The translations under genes were made by a program, and so were the position numbers. DNA of 11,919 nucleotides from Isohypsibius dastychi (lineage: Eukaryota; Tardigrada; Eutardigrada; Parachela; Isohypsibiidae), in assembly GCA_034696485.1 (NCBI GenBank), contig JAQIWT010001211.1, positions 1-11,919 on the forward strand. The letters run 5' to 3'. The notes below the pieces were generated by a model. It did no database searches and was not told where the DNA came from. It saw nothing but the letters and a program-made list of their open reading frames with translations. Position 1 is the stretch's first letter; the number at the start of each line of letters is the position of its first letter. Positions 7,963 through 11,919 of the stretch are shown here, one piece after another.

Positions 7963-9014
7963 TCAATTAATTTGCTCTCGTGCAGGATCGATTCTTTGTT
8001 GTGTGAGGCAGCCACAAATCAGTTTCTTCAGTCGTTGCTGATAGTCCCGATTCAAAGCAAGAAAAAACACCTGCAAAAAAGTTTGTAAATACAGAGAAGC
8101 CGATTATTCAAACCGGAGCATACAGGCAATCCAACGTCGGCAAGTATATGAGAAGTTCGGAACCAGAGACGATAACTACGATCGATTGGCATCCATGCGA
8201 CAAAAGAGCTGATTTGGCGCCAAGCAGTGTACCAAATGGTCGACGTGGCCAGCATGGCAGTTATTTTAATCTTTCTCTTGATTCTCGGCATTTGTTTTTG
8301 ATCAGCAACTGGTCGAACATGGTTCCTCATCATTGTGGAGAATATGGTTTTGGCGCAGATCATTACGTACAAGGAAAAGCTGCCCCAAATAGGAATCTCG
8401 GTCCCGAGGATCATAAACGGCAAATATTTCACCTGGCTTGTTATTCTGATACCACAGGAAAAGAACGGTGGATCCTGAGCGCTATGATGTCCGCCGTATC
8501 GCAACAGCCAAGGTAGATTGAGTAGAAAGCCGAAGATCAACGTAAGCGCAATTAAAACTACATTGAAACACTGGCTTTTCCAGATTGTCCTTCGGGTTGC
8601 CAAAAATGCCGCACAGAATCTGTTGATCGCGAGAAATAATTCGGCGTAAACAAATGCGACTGAAGTCCCTTGATAAAAACACATGGTATAAGTGCAGAAA
8701 CCGCTGCTCTGTAGTTCTTCGTACACGAAAAACCGAAGCATTACAACCAGCGTAATCGGAATATGAATCCCGCACATGAGAAAGTTCAGAAAAACAAAAT
8801 AAGCAATAACTGCTCCCGCTCCACTGCGCAGACTTTTCTCAGAAAGAATCACCACGATTAGCATAACGCTTAATACTGCACCAATCAGAACAAGGCAGAA
8901 AGTCAACGTGTACCAAGGAATGAGCTGAAATGTGTTAGTCCACAACCAGATGACGTCGCTGGAATAGTTGAGCGACGAAGTTGATGTATTTAAAACAGAC
9001 GTATTGAAACGCAT
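7963..9014 (-). CDS. Divergent rhodopsin-family GPCR, two exons
   Basis: This is an orphan-type seven-TM receptor. Exon 1 is 9014-8124 and ends CCT|GTATGC. A 53-nt intron (8123-8071, acceptor ttttttgcag) separates it from exon 2, 8070-7963. The join is phase 0 and gives 332 aa. Supporting residues: sequons at N4, N9 and N16; C107 at TM3 position 3.25 with partner C187; P208 and Y216 in TM5 exactly eight apart. After the splice, TM7 reads L-P-V-F-F, then L-A-L-N-R-D-Y and an amphipathic helix 8 with C316 and C318 as possible palmitoylation sites. Odd points: DRY is N-R-F (131-133), CWxP is degraded to I-W-Y-T, NPxxY becomes L-P-x-x-F, and TM2 Asp appears to be Asn. An unspliced reading instead stops at 8052 with a nonsense tail. 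The S-L-R-S-G motif after TM1 recalls tardigrade receptor expansions (from memory). The gene lies between two halves of a repeat. Confidence 0.88.
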
Positions 9015-9292
9015 GGTGTCTGAAATGAGCGAAAGCCGACTAAGACTTGTATCTGCGGGCAGAAGTCTTTTATTCCTGAGACTGGAGGCAACCGATGGGA
9101 CAACCTCAAGTGGGACTGTGGTTTCAAATGGTGATTTACTCGACCCTAATTACCATATACGTTGTTATGAAATGATGGTTCTGGCAACGCACACATGCTA
9201 CCAAAACATCTTTCTCCCGATGCTATCGGATGTCTTTCCAATAAGTCCATTTAAGGCTTCCCCGTTTTTCAATCAAGCTCTGGTTCCGGCAT
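9015..9292. promoter_or_regulatory. Upstream region of the second GPCR
   Basis: On the minus strand an ATAAAAG TATA-like site lies near 9072-9066, about 55 nt before the ATG. The sequence ctcatttcag, a few bases before ATG 9014, resembles a splice acceptor, so a 5'UTR intron is possible. The + strand open frame here is antisense overlap, not a gene. Confidence 0.3.
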
Positions 9293-9880
9293 GATGATGC
9301 GGGCACGGAGGCCGGATCTTGCTCACGAATTCAGTTCTTACAACGTACTAAATGTCAGCAATTACTGTACCATATAGCAGGGCGAGTCCTAGTTTTAAAG
9401 CATACGATCTTGTTTGCCGTCGGAATGGCCATTTATTTCAGCACCACAGTGTAATTTCAAGGCAAACAACAAAAACAAGCACAAGCGCGACAAACATTTG
9501 CGGTTATAGTATTATTTTAACCGGCGGGAAGGGCGCCCAGAAGTTTCGTGGTCGAACTTCCCGTTGTCTTGAGGTTTCATAGTTTGCCTTCCGTAGTTTC
9601 TACCTTTCCAAGCTGCAGCTCTGGCTATGCAAACCCTTCGTTTTGACAATCTTCCGTATCTGGGTAGCCAGGAGTTTCGTAGTAAATGATTTACGGTCCC
9701 AGAATTCCTGGACAAAGGTTTTGCTGGTAGAACAACTCCTGATTCAGACTTTCAGTGTTCTAAACGAACAGGGTGTCTATGAAATAGGAAAAGACTTCGG
9801 AAGACCACAATTGGCCACGAAACCTCATATCACCAAATTTTTTACTTTCGAGGTCAACCAGCAACGAAGATCCTTCTGAG
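9293..9880 (+). repeat. Right part of repeat copy 2 (about 590 bp)
   Basis: Aligns along its length with 6862-7502, starting at gatgatgcg. The A copy is about 44 nt longer, mostly near 6950-7020. A 59-bp block (9774-9832) is identical to 7387-7445. Translation gives the same kind of gene-like fragments, for example V-Y-E-I-G-K-D-F-G-R-P-Q-L-A, with stops between them. It reads as a degraded copy of an unknown sequence. It ends at the TA where the MITE is inserted. Confidence 0.75.
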
Positions 9881-9882
9881 TA

Positions 9883-10116
9883 CCAGCATAAAACGTAATC
9901 TCGCCGCCGACTTTTGCGATCATAATCTCGCCGCCATCCAGCCCCCCATAAGATGCAGCTTGACTTACCTGGAATAATCAGACCTCCGCCCAACTGTGGT
10001 TTTGCAATGTGAATTGGACGCAGATTTCTTATAGGTTGATTTACCAGGCCTTGGGGGGGGGGGGGCAGCGAGATTATGATCGCAAAAGTCGGCGGCGAGA
10101 TTACGTGTTATGCTGG
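9883..10116. mobile_element. 234-bp MITE with 53-bp inverted repeats, TA target
   Basis: The terminal inverted repeats are 9883-9935 and 10064-10116. They match at 51 of 53 positions (start CCAGCATAA; mismatches at positions 10 and 50). TA lies at both edges (9881-9882 and 10117-10118). Repeat copy 1 has the unoccupied site: gagTAccaaaacta there corresponds to gagTA-element-TAcgaaaacta here. This shows a TA duplication and a clean insertion after the repeat was duplicated. The 128-bp interior has no coding capacity and includes a 13-G run (10053-10065). This points to a non-autonomous Tc1/mariner-like element, unrelated in its ends to the one at 4578. Confidence 0.93.
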
Positions 10117-10118
10117 TA

Positions 10119-10483
10119 CGAAAACTAGTTGCTTGCAACGACTGTTCGACTTCGAAAACTTTCACTACGAAAAGTGGCCTTCGGTGCACGCACTCAGCAC
10201 ACTTTTCGTCAGAGGGCAATCCGCTTCGCTAAACTCTGCACAGCGGAGAAATGGGGCAGAGAGAGAGAGAGTCCCAGTGCGACTCTCAGTGTCGACCACA
10301 ACTAATCAATCAAGCAATCCGGAAGTCCAAACCAGATCAATCAGAATGAGCGGTCATTGCCCGCTTCTCTCTCCTTCACGTCGAACTTCGTTTTGATACG
10401 TTGATTTTTGGACATTTCTGGAACTACTTTCTCGCACTCCAGCTGTCCCGATTCCCACACAATCCGCTGGATTCTTCTTGAAA
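10119..10483 (+). promoter_or_regulatory. Upstream region of the four-TM gene
   Basis: No TATA box is evident. A short GA repeat lies at about 10258-10271. Pyrimidine-rich sequence from 10365 to 10450 may include the start of transcription. The open frame at 10076-10396 begins inside the MITE arm and is not taken as a gene. Confidence 0.3.
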
Positions 10484-11351
10484 ATGGGGTGGACTAAGCA
10501 TGTTCTTCCCGAGGAAGTTCGTCTTGGTGTCTACATCGTTGCGTTGATCTACACACTCGTAAGTATTCAGCTGAAAGTGATCTTCTCTTTCCGCCATTTT
10601 CTCATCTATTTTCCTTCATAAACGATTTTGCCTTCATCCCAAGGTATTTTCAACGCTGTTTGTCGCCTTCGGAATCTATGGGCTGTACATTATCACTCAA
10701 CAGCTCTTCTTTGAGACGACCTACATTTTCATGTTCTCCATGTTTTTTCATGGACTCGCCAACTTTCTCGGATGTTTCTTTCTGGTGTACGGAATCGTCA
10801 AGGTAGAACTCCTTCTCGTTTAATTCTGAATATTTTCACATTGAATCTTTCTTTTGCAGAAATGTGGACGTTGCAAGGCTGGATGGCTAGTCCTGTTTCT
10901 TCACACAATCTTCATTTCCGGTTTGGCTGCTGGTTTCCTCCTCCGTGCACTGAACTTGATCCCGGAATACTTCAGTCATTACGGAGACAATTCCAGCATT
11001 TCACGAGCTGCGCAGGCTTCGGTAAAGGGCTTGAACAAACCCCAATTGATTTATTCCAGGAATTCTTTGGCGAACCTGTTTGTTTTGGTTTTTTCTTGTA
11101 GGCCACGAAGAGCACTCGATATTTGGTGATTGGATATTTGATTCATGTCGTTACTGGGGTGAGGAAATTGTCGCAGATTGACCTGATTCGTAGTCTGATA
11201 TTTGAAGACTTTTTTGCAGGTCGTTCTGCTGATGATTTTGGGCATCTTTTATCGGAAATTCCCCGTTGGAAAACCAGTTGTGTTGATTGCGAATGAACCG
11301 GAAATGGTCAAAAGTCGGGAAAATGTTGGTCAGAAATCGACAGATGTTTAA
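10484..11351 (+). CDS. Four-transmembrane protein, five exons, LAPTM/MARVEL-like topology
   Basis: Exons are 10484-10558, 10644-10802, 10860-11021, 11102-11158 and 11220-11351. All junctions are phase 0, with GT-AG introns of 85, 57, 80 and 61 nt, and the product is 194 aa. The start has context AAAATGG. Four hydrophobic segments lie at about residues 15-41, 50-77, 86-109 and 139-163. A short cytosolic loop between TM2 and TM3 contains C-G-R-C (80-83). The TM3-TM4 loop carries a sequon at N122 (N-S-S). The cytosolic tail is polar and ends T-D-V, which fits a class I PDZ ligand. Topology and size recall LAPTM4-like or other small four-TM proteins of endosomes and lysosomes, but I cannot name the family. 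The exact-phase joins and hydrophobic pattern make the coding call firm; the function is open. Confidence 0.85.
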
Positions 11352-11919
11352 TCGAAGAAATGCGATTTTTTTTCAAATTGTGATAACGACTTCCGGTTTC
11401 TAATCTTTTTCGTCGCTCTGTGATCCAGTTCCAGTGTCTTCCCTGACAGGAAATAGGTGGTTTTTCTCTGTTCCCATTTTTTGTCTGGTCATTTTCGTTC
11501 CGAGAGCGCTGGTTGCTTCGAAATTATCGATGAAGAATTCTTGAAAATAATCAAAAAAAATTCCGGGGTTTTACATGACTGCGAGACCGGAAGTCTGAAG
11601 GATCGATCAATCAGCAGTACAGGAAAGTCGACCTTATATTCTGCTGCGCTCACTTTCCTTCCTTTAGCTGTCTTCACTCTTTTAGTCCCGGGAATGTCAC
11701 TGTGATAATAGTCTTGATGAAATTTGGAAAACAAACTGAATCCTCTGAAATCGATCACCGAATCTCCACCTTTCTATCTCCATTGAAGTAAAATGATGTC
11801 CAAAGCGGATGGATTCACTCATACAAGGGATGTCTTCTTCAGCTACCCCCCCCCCCCCTTGACCTTTCAGGTGTCTGATGGTGGGCCGGAAGTACGTCTA
11901 TTTCAATAACATTTTGGGG
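11352..11919. other. Downstream of the four-TM gene, no confident gene
   Basis: Probably 3'UTR followed by intergenic DNA. I found no canonical AATAAA. Overlapping open frames at 11457-11705 (+) and 11489-11758 (-) show no motifs. A 38-codon frame from ATG 11793, in good context, crosses a 13-C run (11846-11858) and meets tttcag at 11874-11879. It could be the first exon of a gene beyond the window, but this is weak. Confidence 0.35.

Noticed and set aside
8052-8123. Unspliced C-terminus of the second GPCR
   Set aside because: The tail has no NPxxY-like site or helix 8. The spliced form restores both in phase, so the stop after 8052 is taken as intron readthrough.
8148-8516. 122-codon + strand open frame
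   Set aside because: Lies antisense to the GPCR exon and has no motif; a shadow of the real gene.
7963-9292. GPCR as a retrocopy inserted into the repeat
   Set aside because: The gene keeps an intron in TM7 and shows no poly-A tail, so an RNA-mediated origin is unlikely.
8968-9294. 108-codon + strand open frame
   Set aside because: Overlaps the start of the GPCR on the other strand; no family resemblance or splice support.
10076-10396. 106-codon + frame upstream of the four-TM gene
   Set aside because: Begins inside the MITE arm, so its reading is chance.
10772-11101. 109-codon + frame overlapping the four-TM gene
   Set aside because: Different frame from the exons, reads through two introns, and lacks the hydrophobic pattern.
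1-11919. tRNA, rRNA, CRISPR or bacterial operon features
   Set aside because: None seen; gene structure is eukaryotic with short GT-AG introns.

Overview
The window looks like nuclear DNA of a small-intron, gene-dense invertebrate. Genes are on both strands, are split by short GT-AG introns (53 to 93 nt in the firm models), and have no bacterial-style operons or ribosome binding sites. Two rhodopsin-family GPCRs of divergent type, one with an S-L-R-S-G-x-G motif after TM1, remind me of the large receptor expansions in tardigrades such as Hypsibius. That placement is an inference from memory, not shown by the sequence.

Layout. Positions 1-783 hold no confident gene, but contain a perfect 41-bp palindrome and a 38-bp tandem duplication. 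At 784-2128 (+) a TATA box precedes a three-exon GPCR of 332 aa. At 2356-3637 (-) there are several coding-looking small exons whose joins I could not settle, and a degraded inverted repeat (3411-3477 / 3901-3964) overlaps and extends beyond this zone. A 143-bp TA-flanked MITE lies at 4578-4720. At 4871-5327 (-) there is a two-exon single-pass membrane protein with a TATA box at 5482-5487. The stretch 5541-6741 has only weak exon candidates.

From 6742 to about 10118 there is a duplicated block. Copy 1 is 6742-7502. A second copy is split into 7552-7690 and 9293-9880, and the second GPCR gene (7963-9014, -) lies between the halves. A 234-bp MITE (9883-10116) sits at the end of the second copy, and copy 1 keeps the matching empty site, so the TA insertion can be read directly.

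At 10484-11351 (+) a five-exon gene encodes a 194-aa four-TM protein with a PDZ-ligand-like C-terminus. The rest, to 11919, is downstream sequence with a poly-C run.

The genes do not form an obvious pathway. All three firm genes and the two-exon gene encode membrane proteins, but the GPCRs are too unlike each other to be a recent local duplication. The strongest points are the hidden TM7 intron that corrects the end of the second GPCR, and the repeat/GPCR/MITE nesting at 6742-10118. I see no clear evidence of a new multi-gene system.
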